The notes beneath the pieces were generated by a model. It was not told where the DNA came from and searched no databases. It saw only the letters and a list, made by a program, of their open reading frames with translations. A stretch of DNA of 64,000 nucleotides from DAINPP01 sp963667315 (lineage in GTDB: Bacteria > Thermotogota > Thermotogae > MWEM01), in NCBI GenBank assembly GCA_963667315.1, contig OY763325.1, forward strand, positions 868,001 through 932,000, given 5' to 3'. This document shows positions 43,306 to 51,882 of this stretch, one piece after another. Made by a program: the position numbers and the translations under genes. Each line of letters starts with the position of its first letter. Within the stretch, counting starts at the first letter, position 1.

Positions 43306-45813
43306 ATGGGAAAAATATATCAAAAACTGATCTTAATACTTTTCATATTTTTTATACTCTTCTCGACAAACATTTTTGGTGAAACTGACTTAAAACCTGA
43401 AGCCGGAGAAGTGGAAATTCAAATTTCTGCTGGCGGATTATATTTTTCAGGTGATAATTCAAAACTCGTCTACAGCGGCGGTGTAGAAATCAGGTATGAA
43501 GAAATGATCATTGAAGCACCTACAGTTACCGCATTTTTCTCTACCCCCGGTACTGTAGACTTCTTTCAGGCAGAATCCTCAGAAAGCACGCCCGTTGTTC
43601 TTCACAAGGACAAAGAAGTCTTCACTGCAAAAAGCCTAAAGGCTTATGTCCAGAAAAAGGCTTATTTCCTTTATGAACTGAGAGGAACTTATAAAGCTAA
43701 AAACACAAAAGGTAAAACTCAGGATATGATCCTTGCTTCTGAAAAAAGCAGAAGTAAGACATTTAGCGGAAAAAATATTACAGAAGCTCATAAGGGCTAT
43801 TTAACCACTTGTGATGAGGAAAAACCTCATTATCGATTTCAGGCTAATTATATCGTGGTAAAAAATAGTAATGAAATAATCGCTTATGATCTGATGATGT
43901 ACATATATGATATACCGGTTCTTCCTTATCCGGTATTTTTTACATCTCTCGAAAGAACCGCTCAACCGGTTGAATCTTCTTTTACTTTTACGGGGAGTTC
44001 CGGTATACAGACACATCTAAGATTTAATTATTATTCTAAGGGAGATGAAATTGGTTCTGTCTTTTTTGATACCGTCGGAGAGGGTGATAAAAAAGGAAAT
44101 ACTATCGGAGCAGAAAACAAATTCACCTTACCGGATGGAAAGACAAAGATTTATTTCTACGGGATGCAAAAAACCGGTGAAGATTTTTCAAACCGAAACA
44201 GTGAAATAAAATTTGATCTTTCGAGGAAATGGAATGATTCGTTCGATACACTGTTTTATTACAGAAATAAGTTATCAGTCAGTAATGATGTTGTCAGCAA
44301 CCGAAATACGGATGTTGGTATAACGCTTAAGGGAAAATTAAATAGAACATCTTTCACCTATGAAATGAAAAAACAGGAATTGCGGAACAACAATAAGAAT
44401 ACCGATACATATGTACTGCCTGCATTCTCAATGGGCGGAATGAATTTCAAGTTTTTTGAAGATGTCTATCCGGTCAGCCTGAATTTTAGTAGTCTGAAAT
44501 TCAACGCCAACACTACCACAGAGGCTTCTGCAACGTTTGATGAGGTTTTAGAGACGTTGAAATACGCTGCACAATATGGTGTTTCTAGTTCTTTACCGGA
44601 AGTAATCATACGAGATATAAAGCTAATCAACGGATTTACATCATCCCTTCAATATTCATTTAAAAAAGATACCGATTATAAAGATGATCTGTTCTTTGAT
44701 AACACCTTTACGCTGCCTAAAATAGGATTCGATTGGGAGGATTATTTTGGAATTCATACTCAATACACAATGAGAGTAGGATATCTGGACGATTCTGAAG
44801 GAAAAACTGCCTATAGATATTCCGAAAATATAAAATCTGATTTGAGTTTTAAAATATTTATTTTGGAAAATAGTTTCTCACATGATTATGTCTTTTTAAA
44901 ATCTGAAGGCAACACTTCCAGATTTAAATACAACAAGGAAAGAAATCTGCTCAGTTTGACTTCAGCGTTGAATCTTGAACCTCTGGGTTCGAAAATCTCT
45001 TTAAAAACGTCCTATGATTTCTTAAAGGATACCGATCAATTGTCAAATCCACAATTAATAACAACAACTGCATTTGATGTACTGAATACTGATATAAAAT
45101 TCAATACAAAGAGTACGATTGATGCCAGTTCTACAAAATTCCTTTCAACAGACTATTCTTTTAAAATTGACAACAGATATTTCAACAACAGTCTTAATTT
45201 TATCTACCTGTACGATCAGGAAATCAATGTAAAAAAACTTGCCGATTCTTTTGGGTTTAATTTTGGACCGATCGAGCAGTTTAAAAAATTCAGCTCCAAT
45301 TTCGATTTAATTTTCCTTCATGATGAAGATGTTGACAGTCTGCAACTTGATAAGATAACGAATAGAAATTCACTTTCTTTCGGACAGATAGGCAGTATAA
45401 AAAGCTTAACCGAAAGTTTTGATATTCAGATTTATCCTCAAGATGAAGAAGAGAAGATAAATTATATAAAAAACACGCTAAATATGAAATTTGAAGATAT
45501 GACCATCGGAATCAGCGCAAAATACTCTAAAAATAAAAAGATCACGATGGATTTTTCAGGTACATTTGAAAAATTAAAATTAAATTTCGGTACAACTTAT
45601 GATATTGAAAACACAAAGATTGAAAGCGCCAAACTTGCTATCGTAAAAGATCTTCATTGCTGGGAAAATGAAACCAGTGTGGAATTCGGTTTGAATAGTG
45701 AATCAAATCTTGAACTGACTAAATTCTCGACAAGTTTCGCAATTAAAGCATTCCCTGAAAAACACGTCAAAGTAGAACCGTTGAAAAAAGAATTTGATCT
45801 GGCAATCTTCTAA
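43306..45813 (+). CDS. LptD/OstA-like outer-membrane protein
   Basis: 835 residues with signal peptide (IYQKLILILFIFFILFSTNIFG). Residues 35-200 are an OstA/LptA-like domain (YFSGDNSKLVYSGGVEIRYE, repeated beta strands, ITEAHKGYLTTCDEEKPHYRFQA, which matches the LptD ITTCDLEKPHY motif, and YDIPVLPYPVFF). The rest is long alternating beta strands as in an outer-membrane barrel. LptD inserts lipopolysaccharide in Gram-negative bacteria; Thermotogota do not show classical LPS, so its cargo here would be another glycolipid or toga component (inferred). Start ATG 43306. Ends with a shared terminator. Confidence 0.75.
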   Translation: MGKIYQKLILILFIFFILFSTNIFGETDLKPEAGEVEIQISAGGLYFSGDNSKLVYSGGVEIRYEEMIIEAPTVTAFFSTPGTVDFFQAESSESTPVVLHKDKEVFTAKSLKAYVQKKAYFLYELRGTYKAKNTKGKTQDMILASEKSRSKTFSGKNITEAHKGYLTTCDEEKPHYRFQANYIVVKNSNEIIAYDLMMYIYDIPVLPYPVFFTSLERTAQPVESSFTFTGSSGIQTHLRFNYYSKGDEIGSVFFDTVGEGDKKGNTIGAENKFTLPDGKTKIYFYGMQKTGEDFSNRNSEIKFDLSRKWNDSFDTLFYYRNKLSVSNDVVSNRNTDVGITLKGKLNRTSFTYEMKKQELRNNNKNTDTYVLPAFSMGGMNFKFFEDVYPVSLNFSSLKFNANTTTEASATFDEVLETLKYAAQYGVSSSLPEVIIRDIKLINGFTSSLQYSFKKDTDYKDDLFFDNTFTLPKIGFDWEDYFGIHTQYTMRVGYLDDSEGKTAYRYSENIKSDLSFKIFILENSFSHDYVFLKSEGNTSRFKYNKERNLLSLTSALNLEPLGSKISLKTSYDFLKDTDQLSNPQLITTTAFDVLNTDIKFNTKSTIDASSTKFLSTDYSFKIDNRYFNNSLNFIYLYDQEINVKKLADSFGFNFGPIEQFKKFSSNFDLIFLHDEDVDSLQLDKITNRNSLSFGQIGSIKSLTESFDIQIYPQDEEEKINYIKNTLNMKFEDMTIGISAKYSKNKKITMDFSGTFEKLKLNFGTTYDIENTKIESAKLAIVKDLHCWENETSVEFGLNSESNLELTKFSTSFAIKAFPEKHVKVEPLKKEFDLAIF

Positions 45814-45840
45814 ACCTACTAGAGACTTCTTATCAATCAA

Positions 45841-45887
45841 ATACAAAAAAAAGAGTCCATTTTGAAAAATGGACTCTTTTTTTGTAT
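45841..45887. terminator. Bidirectional terminator between the LptD-like gene and the HEAT-repeat gene
   Basis: A long stem of about 22 bases (AAAGAGTCCATTTT core with AAAATGGACTCTTT), flanked by A- and T-runs on both sides. Confidence 0.88.
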
Positions 45888-45892
45888 TATTT

Positions 45893-47188
45893 TTATGATA
45901 GTAATTCAATAACCGCCTCAGGCGAAATCCTGAGAAGAGATCTTGCCGCATTGTTAATCATATCAAAATCTTCATGTTGATTTTGCATGATCGATTCAAG
46001 TATTGGAACTGCTTCTCCCAATTTGAGTCTTGCAGCAATATTCATCGCTTCTTTTCTGACACCATCATCCTCTTTATAATTCTTGATCGTTTCAGTGACG
46101 AATATATAAGCATCTTCTATTTTCAACCTTCCAATAGCTCTTATTGCTGCTTTTCGAACTGTCTTACTGTAATCTTTGCACACATCATCTATAATTTCCA
46201 CGATATGATAGTCCAGCATCTTGCTCATAGCATTCATAGATGCTGTTCTCACTCTTTCATCAGGATCTGTTATTTTTGATCGAATGGTCGGAACCGTAGA
46301 TGTTTCATTCAATTTTGCAAAGCCTTTAAGACTCTGAGCTCTTATTTCAGCATTTTCATGATCGACAAAATATTCTAAAGATGAAATGACTCTTGAAGGA
46401 GCTTCAATGTTCAAATTCACATAAGGCATGATAAGCTTTGGTATCAAAATATCATCTTTTCTTTCTTCAACGATACCATTCACTATTTTCTCCGCAATAT
46501 CAACTGGAAGATCCTTAATGATTGAAAGTAAAGATTGCCGTTCTCTATCTGAAAAACTACTATGATCATTTAAAAAAGATTCGAGTTTTTCAAGACAGTA
46601 TTTTGGTTCGATATGAATAAGTTTATTCAAAGCTGTTTTTCTCAATTGAAAATCTTTACTTTCTGATATTGTACGCTTCAGTAACTCTACATCCTGGGTT
46701 CTCTTTATCTTTATTGACAAGGCAAGTTTTTTGACTTTAGGATTTAAGTCATCAATGAGTGGTTCCAGATTTTCATTTTCCAGCTCCTCTTCCATTGTTT
46801 TTAAAACAGCAAGTCGAATCTTCGGGGAATCATTTTCAAGAAAAGGTCTCAAATCATAGTCCGACGTCAACCAATAGATCGTCTGAACAGCTTCAACACA
46901 AACTGATTCTTCCGGATCGGATAACAGGGAAACTATTTTCTCATAATCATCTGCGGATCCCATTTCACGAAAGTATTTAACAGCGGTTTTTCTCACCCCC
47001 GGATGAGGATCTTCAAGCATTCTACCCAACTTTTCAGAATTCAATTCAAATTTTATCATTCCATTTATTGCTTGCATTCTGACTGACGGACTTACAGAAT
47101 CTAACAATTCATCGTATTGAACACTGAATTTCGCAACATTTTTCTGTTCAAAATTGGATACTAATTCTTTTGCAACTTTAAATGACAT
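45893..47188 (-). CDS. HEAT-repeat protein
   Basis: 431 residues, cytoplasmic, made of about a dozen helical pairs. Repeats are easy to see: LSDPEESVCVEAVQTIYWL, LEDPHPGVRKTAVKYFREM, ITDPDERVRTASMNAMSKML, CKDYSKTVRKAAIRAIGRL. The P-x-V-R-x-x-A pattern is that of PBS-lyase-type HEAT repeats. Such proteins are scaffolds; no partner is known. Last gene of the minus-strand block, 20 bases after ftsW, so it may serve cell-wall or division assembly (inferred from position only). Confidence 0.85.
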   Translation of the reverse strand: MSFKVAKELVSNFEQKNVAKFSVQYDELLDSVSPSVRMQAINGMIKFELNSEKLGRMLEDPHPGVRKTAVKYFREMGSADDYEKIVSLLSDPEESVCVEAVQTIYWLTSDYDLRPFLENDSPKIRLAVLKTMEEELENENLEPLIDDLNPKVKKLALSIKIKRTQDVELLKRTISESKDFQLRKTALNKLIHIEPKYCLEKLESFLNDHSSFSDRERQSLLSIIKDLPVDIAEKIVNGIVEERKDDILIPKLIMPYVNLNIEAPSRVISSLEYFVDHENAEIRAQSLKGFAKLNETSTVPTIRSKITDPDERVRTASMNAMSKMLDYHIVEIIDDVCKDYSKTVRKAAIRAIGRLKIEDAYIFVTETIKNYKEDDGVRKEAMNIAARLKLGEAVPILESIMQNQHEDFDMINNAARSLLRISPEAVIELLS

Positions 47189-47208
47189 ATAGGTCTACCT
47201 TCCTTAAT

Positions 47209-48396
47209 CTATTCATTATAATCACTCTCTTTATCATTTTTTTCTTGAACTTCTCTTTTTTCATTATTTTCAGAATAATTCAACGCACTGATAACAAAAC
47301 CAAACCCCATCAGGAATGAAAGCATGGAACTCCCTCCATAGCTGACAAATGGCAAGGTCACACCTGTCGGTGGCAATAATCCGAAAACAACGCCTACATT
47401 AATGACAACCTGTAGCATTATCAGGTAAGAATAACCAACAATAATTACCTTTGCAGCTTGATGTTTAACACCGTAAATGGCTGCATTAACCATGTTTCTG
47501 CACATAAAGTAATATAAAATCAGTAATACTGCCATCCCGAAAAAACCCAATTCTTCACCTAGAATAGCAAAGATAAAATCTGTAAATTGAACCGGAATAA
47601 CATATTTATAACTCCCCAATCCAAGTCCCTGACCAAGGAAACCACCGGATGAAATTGCTTTTAAACTCACATCAACCTGCCCTTGGGCTTCACCTTCCTG
47701 AATCAAACCCAGAAAGTTTTGAATCCTTGCCAATTGATAGGGCTTTATCAAATCCAACTGAAACGCAAGTATCAATGCAATGATGATCAAACCAACAATA
47801 AGAAATATATATGTCAGTCTCAGTCCGGAAATATACATCACCATCATACCAATCGAAAAGATGATGATTGAGGTACTTAAATCAGGTTCAGCAGCAACGA
47901 GCAACGTTACGATGACAACCCATGAAAAGGGAATAATAAACTGCTCTACAATTCCTCTGGTCTCATTCTGATTCCTTTTAAAAAAGTACGAAGCAAGAAA
48001 AACAATTAAAACGACCTTTGCCAATTCTGATGGCTGAATGTTAATACCCGGAATCTGAATCCATCTGTGGCTATGAACATCTGAAGTGAAAGCAAATACA
48101 GCCAACAGCAAGAAAACGGTCCCAATCATATAAAACGGCGCATAACGAATATGCCGATCCAACGGAATAAAAGCAACAACTAGCATAATGGCAACACCCA
48201 TCACAATAAATTTAAGTTGCTTCATAAAGTGCTCATCCGCAGCATGCTCAGCAGATTTATATATAAGAATATAACTGGAACTATACAAAATCACAATTCC
48301 CATAACCATGATCAGTGCCAGCAGATAAATTATACCTTTATAATTCGGTCTTCCCTTTTTTAGCTTATTTAAGCTGTTTTCGGATTTTTGTGACAA
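47209..48396 (-). CDS. ftsW: FtsW/RodA/SpoVE family peptidoglycan polymerase
   Basis: 395 residues, ten membrane helices. Signature blocks: RWIQIPGINIQPSELAKV near 112, AAEPDLSTSII near 166, GQGLGLGSYKYVIPVQFTDFIFAILGEELGF near 260-290, and LPPTGVTLPFVSYGGSSML near 345. It polymerises lipid II at the septum or the side wall; FtsW against RodA cannot be settled because no partner PBP gene is adjacent. It overlaps the end of the GIY-YIG gene by 28 bases and is followed by the HEAT gene. Confidence 0.9.
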   Translation of the reverse strand: MSQKSENSLNKLKKGRPNYKGIIYLLALIMVMGIVILYSSSYILIYKSAEHAADEHFMKQLKFIVMGVAIMLVVAFIPLDRHIRYAPFYMIGTVFLLLAVFAFTSDVHSHRWIQIPGINIQPSELAKVVLIVFLASYFFKRNQNETRGIVEQFIIPFSWVVIVTLLVAAEPDLSTSIIIFSIGMMVMYISGLRLTYIFLIVGLIIIALILAFQLDLIKPYQLARIQNFLGLIQEGEAQGQVDVSLKAISSGGFLGQGLGLGSYKYVIPVQFTDFIFAILGEELGFFGMAVLLILYYFMCRNMVNAAIYGVKHQAAKVIIVGYSYLIMLQVVINVGVVFGLLPPTGVTLPFVSYGGSSMLSFLMGFGFVISALNYSENNEKREVQEKNDKESDYNE

Positions 48397-48800
48397 TTTA
48401 ACTCCAATACTTTTTTAGTGATCATAAAATAATCTTTCAGATTGTTCTTTAAAAAATATAGATTTGAATCAACATGTTTACAATCAGTGGCACCAAAACC
48501 GGGAACTGATTCAAAATAATTGGAAATGAATGAAGAAATGATCTCCTCATTCTTCTCTGCACTTGGAATAACAACTGACGAAATGACCTTACCTTGCTCC
48601 AGTAAATAATCAATATGCCAATGCTTTTTATACTCACCAGTCTGATATGAAATATGTCTGTTTACTCTTTGTTTCAGATTCTTCATAGCAGAACCAACAT
48701 AAACATAAATCCCCTTTTTAATGTGCGTATCCTTACCCGACAACCTGACTTCCAGATCAACGGGTAACTCAACAAACAGTAAATAACTTCCGGTATTCAT
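48369..48800 (-). CDS. GIY-YIG family (DUF123) nuclease-like protein
   Basis: 143 residues. Motifs GSYLLFVELP, KGIYVYVGSAMKNLKQRVNRH (a GIY-YIG pair) and HWHIDYLL are typical of DUF123, and CKHVDSNLYFLK closes it. The GIY-YIG fold usually cuts DNA, but the DUF123 group is uncharacterised. The ATG at 48800 lies 1 base after the glyS stop, so the genes are coupled. Confidence 0.8.
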   Translation of the reverse strand: MNTGSYLLFVELPVDLEVRLSGKDTHIKKGIYVYVGSAMKNLKQRVNRHISYQTGEYKKHWHIDYLLEQGKVISSVVIPSAEKNEEIISSFISNYFESVPGFGATDCKHVDSNLYFLKNNLKDYFMITKKVLELNCHKNPKTA

Positions 48801-48801
48801 A

Positions 48802-50904
48802 TTAATTCTCTCTGGATACTATAACAATCTCACTGAGATTTCCCATTTGCATAAAGAATGAATCAAGTGTTTTCAAAAAACCCAAACGCGTTAATTTCAA
48901 ATCTTCTCTGTCACACATAACAAAAACATTATCAAAATACTGATTTATCGTATTCGTAAGTTCTTTAATACACTCTAAGGAACCTTTATAATCATAAGCA
49001 TTAAGCTTTTTAATCGCTATTTCCTTTGCAGCTGCAAATTCTGTTTCCAAAAGTTTTTCCTCTTCGTGCTCAAATAATCTGGCATCATATTCACATGATC
49101 GATGTTTCTTGCTGATATTATGAACACGCTCAAACAACTTTGCCAACTCAAAGAATTTTTCATCTGTTTTAACCGTCATAAGGGCCTTTGCTGCCAGGAA
49201 ACTTCTGAGTGGTCTGTTATTCAAATGAGTCGTCGCATTGATAACATCATATTCTATGCCACTTTCATTCAGCATATAATCTATTCTGTTTTTAAGAAGA
49301 TCTGAGAAAATACCGGTTAACGCCTCTATCTGATTTTCATCAAGTTTAAAATTATAGTTTTCGATGGCTCCTTTGAACAGGTTCAATAAATCAAAATCCC
49401 AATCCCTTTCAAAGAGAATCGTCAATATCTTTGTCAGTGCTCTTCTCAAAGCAAATGGATCTTTTGAACCGCTTGGGATATTGTTAATAAGAAGATTCCC
49501 GGCGATTGTATCAAGATTATCCGCAAGCGTTATAATACAACCAACATAAGTTTCAGGAACCAGATCGGAATACTGCTCCTCAATCGCCTGAGAAACTTCA
49601 AAGGATTCCCCCTCAAGCTTGGAATAGACCCTTCCCATTATCCCCTGAAGTTCTGGGAATTCATAGACCATATGTGTGGTTAAATCATTTTTCATTAAAA
49701 GGGCAGCTTTTGTGACAAGATTCTTTGATTCTTCAGTCAATTCAAGTAAAGCGGAAATTTGTAATGCCAATTCTTTATTTCTTTCTACTTTTTCAGCCAT
49801 ACTGCCAAGCTTATTCTGAAAACCAATTTTTTCAAGTTGCTCCGTTCGAGCACTAAAAGAAGTTTTCATATCATCTTTATAATAAAAAAATGCATCTTCA
49901 AGTCTGGCTTCTATAACCTTTCTATAGCCTTTTTTCACATTTGTTGCGGCTTTACCGGTTAAATCCACATTGTCTTTGAACGAAAGAAAATTGTTCATCA
50001 GAGTTTTTTGTTTCACTATTGGAAAAGTTCTCTGATGATGTTTCAGAGTTGTTATAAGTACTTCTTTTGGTAATTCAAGATATTTTCTATCGAATTCACC
50101 AACAACCGGGGTGGGATTTTCAGTCAATGAAGTCACTTCATTGACAAGTTCTTCATCAAGAGGAACAGATACTGCCATTTCATTTTCAAGTAACTTTATA
50201 TCCTCAAGAATCTTTGCTTTTCTTTCCTTCTGATTCGAATACACATATTTTTCTCTTAACAATTGAAAATAAACATCGGCTTTTTCAACAACAAATCTAT
50301 TATCAGTATTTCCGGTATTTTCTTCAAAAGAGAGGAATCTATGGGCTTCAGTCATGTTTGTAGATTTTTTCCCCATAAATTCAAATTCAACAATATGGCT
50401 TCCAAGAACTGCTAATACATTGTGAACGGGTCTGACAAACTTATATTGACCATCAGCCCATTTCATTGGCTTTTTAAAATTCAATTTATTCAAAAATTCA
50501 GGGATTTTTTTCTCAAGCACCTCAGCAGTTGCTTTCCCAACGATTTTTCTTTGAAGATAACAATATTCAACGCCATTTTCTTCTTTTATAATGACATCTT
50601 CCACATTTGCCTTGTTACCTCGCAGAAATCCGGCAAGCGCTTTGGAAGGATTATTTTCATCATCAAATGCTATTTTCTTAGCAGGTCCTCTTTTTATCTC
50701 TTCCCCATCTTCCTGCCGTTCAGATATGTTTTTAACCGAAATTCCAAAACGTCTCGCTGCATAAAAAAACTCAACTCCATCATGTTTTATTCGAGATTGT
50801 TCAAGTAAATTTGCGATCCCCTCATTCATCTGCTTTTCTAAAGACTTAATTTCTGAAGGTGGAATTTCTTCAATCAGGATTTCCAGAATAAAATCGTTGT
50901 TCAT
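48802..50904 (-). CDS. glyS: Glycyl-tRNA synthetase beta subunit from an internal start
   Basis: 700 residues, the normal length for bacterial GlyS. It begins MNNDFILEILIEEIPPSEIK, like the usual MxxxLLLEIGTEEIP start, and ATG 50904 has GAAAGGAG about 10 bases upstream, inside the longer lspA frame. Contains the tRNA-editing-like N-terminal region, the HD domain and the C-terminal anticodon-binding part (NRPLRSFLAAKAL, LAKLFERVHNISKKH). The catalytic alpha subunit (glyQ), normally next to it, is not in the window. It charges tRNA-Gly only with GlyQ. Most likely the true product is this separate protein, expressed by re-initiation. Confidence 0.8.
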   Translation of the reverse strand: MNNDFILEILIEEIPPSEIKSLEKQMNEGIANLLEQSRIKHDGVEFFYAARRFGISVKNISERQEDGEEIKRGPAKKIAFDDENNPSKALAGFLRGNKANVEDVIIKEENGVEYCYLQRKIVGKATAEVLEKKIPEFLNKLNFKKPMKWADGQYKFVRPVHNVLAVLGSHIVEFEFMGKKSTNMTEAHRFLSFEENTGNTDNRFVVEKADVYFQLLREKYVYSNQKERKAKILEDIKLLENEMAVSVPLDEELVNEVTSLTENPTPVVGEFDRKYLELPKEVLITTLKHHQRTFPIVKQKTLMNNFLSFKDNVDLTGKAATNVKKGYRKVIEARLEDAFFYYKDDMKTSFSARTEQLEKIGFQNKLGSMAEKVERNKELALQISALLELTEESKNLVTKAALLMKNDLTTHMVYEFPELQGIMGRVYSKLEGESFEVSQAIEEQYSDLVPETYVGCIITLADNLDTIAGNLLINNIPSGSKDPFALRRALTKILTILFERDWDFDLLNLFKGAIENYNFKLDENQIEALTGIFSDLLKNRIDYMLNESGIEYDVINATTHLNNRPLRSFLAAKALMTVKTDEKFFELAKLFERVHNISKKHRSCEYDARLFEHEEEKLLETEFAAAKEIAIKKLNAYDYKGSLECIKELTNTINQYFDNVFVMCDREDLKLTRLGFLKTLDSFFMQMGNLSEIVIVSREN

Positions 50905-51879
50905 AAGCTCTTGGCTCCTTTCAACATTTATATTTTTCTTGATATTATTTACAATAATAATCCTCATCACCTTCTCCATGTTTCCCTTTGAAGAAAATAA
51001 GCGATCATCACTTTCAGGGCATATCACATATCTACTCCGCATACTCATTTTGTTTAAAACAATGAAGAAACTCTCTGCATCGAATTCTATGGGATTCAAA
51101 TCCGTACCGTTCTCAGCCTGTTTCATGATCCTGTTTTCTATTTCTTCAGTGGAATTGGCAAAGTCACCGGAAAAATTTTGGATGATCACAACAGGTTTTG
51201 TGCTTTCCTGGTTTAAAAACATGTCTTGATTGATATTTGATTCAATAACCGAATTTAAAGAATATATTCTATCCTTTTTCTCCACGATAAGTTTGTTACC
51301 CTCTATTGATTCTCCTATCCAAAAAAGAAATTGATTTTGAATTGTTTTTATTTTCTTTGTATTTCTGAAAAATCCATTTTCTATTCTGCTACGTATTCCA
51401 TCCTTTATGGATAAACCATCGGTCCAGTTTATAGCAGTAAAGTGTTCAGAGTAAAACAAAGTATGAATACCAAGAACAATAGCACCTACCACAACGAAAG
51501 AATCAGAAACATTAAAAACCGCAAAAGAATCAACTGAAATAAAATCTATTACAGCACCTTTAAACAGCCTGTCAATCTGATTTCCCAATGCCCCTCCGAT
51601 AATTGCACCAAAAGAGAAGGCCAACCATGGAGATTTCTTTATAAACTTCAGCGCAATAAAAAAAACAATTATGATAATCACAAACACCAGAGGCACCAGA
51701 ATATGTGTAAATCCTTGAAACATTCCAAAAGATATACCGGTATTCTTCACATTTGTAATCCTAAGAAATTTCCCCAAAACATCTATCGTTTCATATGGTT
51801 GAATATATTCGATAATTATTTTTTTTGTAAGCTGGTCGAGAAATAAAGCCAACACCAACCAGAAAGACATCAATGCCAT
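48802..51879 (-). CDS. lspA: In-frame LspA-GlyS ORF: lipoprotein signal peptidase domain joined through a 170-residue unknown region to glycyl-tRNA synthetase beta
   Basis: One continuous frame of 1025 codons. Residues 1-155 are prolipoprotein signal peptidase II: DQLTKKIIIEYI, NTGISFGMFQG, GGALGNQIDRLFKGAVIDFISV and FNVSDSFVVVG. The two catalytic aspartates (VIDF and NVSDS) and four membrane helices are present, so it should remove lipoprotein signal peptides. Residues about 156-325 have no family I recognise (contains KPVVIIQNFSGDF and SRYVICPESDDRLFS). Residues 326-1025 are the GlyS subunit. No stop codon separates the parts, so an lspA product cannot end unless it is the fusion or is processed. 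Start ATG 51879, with AAAGGA upstream, 3 bases after prfB. Confidence 0.7.
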   Translation of the reverse strand: MALMSFWLVLALFLDQLTKKIIIEYIQPYETIDVLGKFLRITNVKNTGISFGMFQGFTHILVPLVFVIIIIVFFIALKFIKKSPWLAFSFGAIIGGALGNQIDRLFKGAVIDFISVDSFAVFNVSDSFVVVGAIVLGIHTLFYSEHFTAINWTDGLSIKDGIRSRIENGFFRNTKKIKTIQNQFLFWIGESIEGNKLIVEKKDRIYSLNSVIESNINQDMFLNQESTKPVVIIQNFSGDFANSTEEIENRIMKQAENGTDLNPIEFDAESFFIVLNKMSMRSRYVICPESDDRLFSSKGNMEKVMRIIIVNNIKKNINVERSQELMNNDFILEILIEEIPPSEIKSLEKQMNEGIANLLEQSRIKHDGVEFFYAARRFGISVKNISERQEDGEEIKRGPAKKIAFDDENNPSKALAGFLRGNKANVEDVIIKEENGVEYCYLQRKIVGKATAEVLEKKIPEFLNKLNFKKPMKWADGQYKFVRPVHNVLAVLGSHIVEFEFMGKKSTNMTEAHRFLSFEENTGNTDNRFVVEKADVYFQLLREKYVYSNQKERKAKILEDIKLLENEMAVSVPLDEELVNEVTSLTENPTPVVGEFDRKYLELPKEVLITTLKHHQRTFPIVKQKTLMNNFLSFKDNVDLTGKAATNVKKGYRKVIEARLEDAFFYYKDDMKTSFSARTEQLEKIGFQNKLGSMAEKVERNKELALQISALLELTEESKNLVTKAALLMKNDLTTHMVYEFPELQGIMGRVYSKLEGESFEVSQAIEEQYSDLVPETYVGCIITLADNLDTIAGNLLINNIPSGSKDPFALRRALTKILTILFERDWDFDLLNLFKGAIENYNFKLDENQIEALTGIFSDLLKNRIDYMLNESGIEYDVINATTHLNNRPLRSFLAAKALMTVKTDEKFFELAKLFERVHNISKKHRSCEYDARLFEHEEEKLLETEFAAAKEIAIKKLNAYDYKGSLECIKELTNTINQYFDNVFVMCDREDLKLTRLGFLKTLDSFFMQMGNLSEIVIVSREN

Positions 51880-51882
51880 AAA

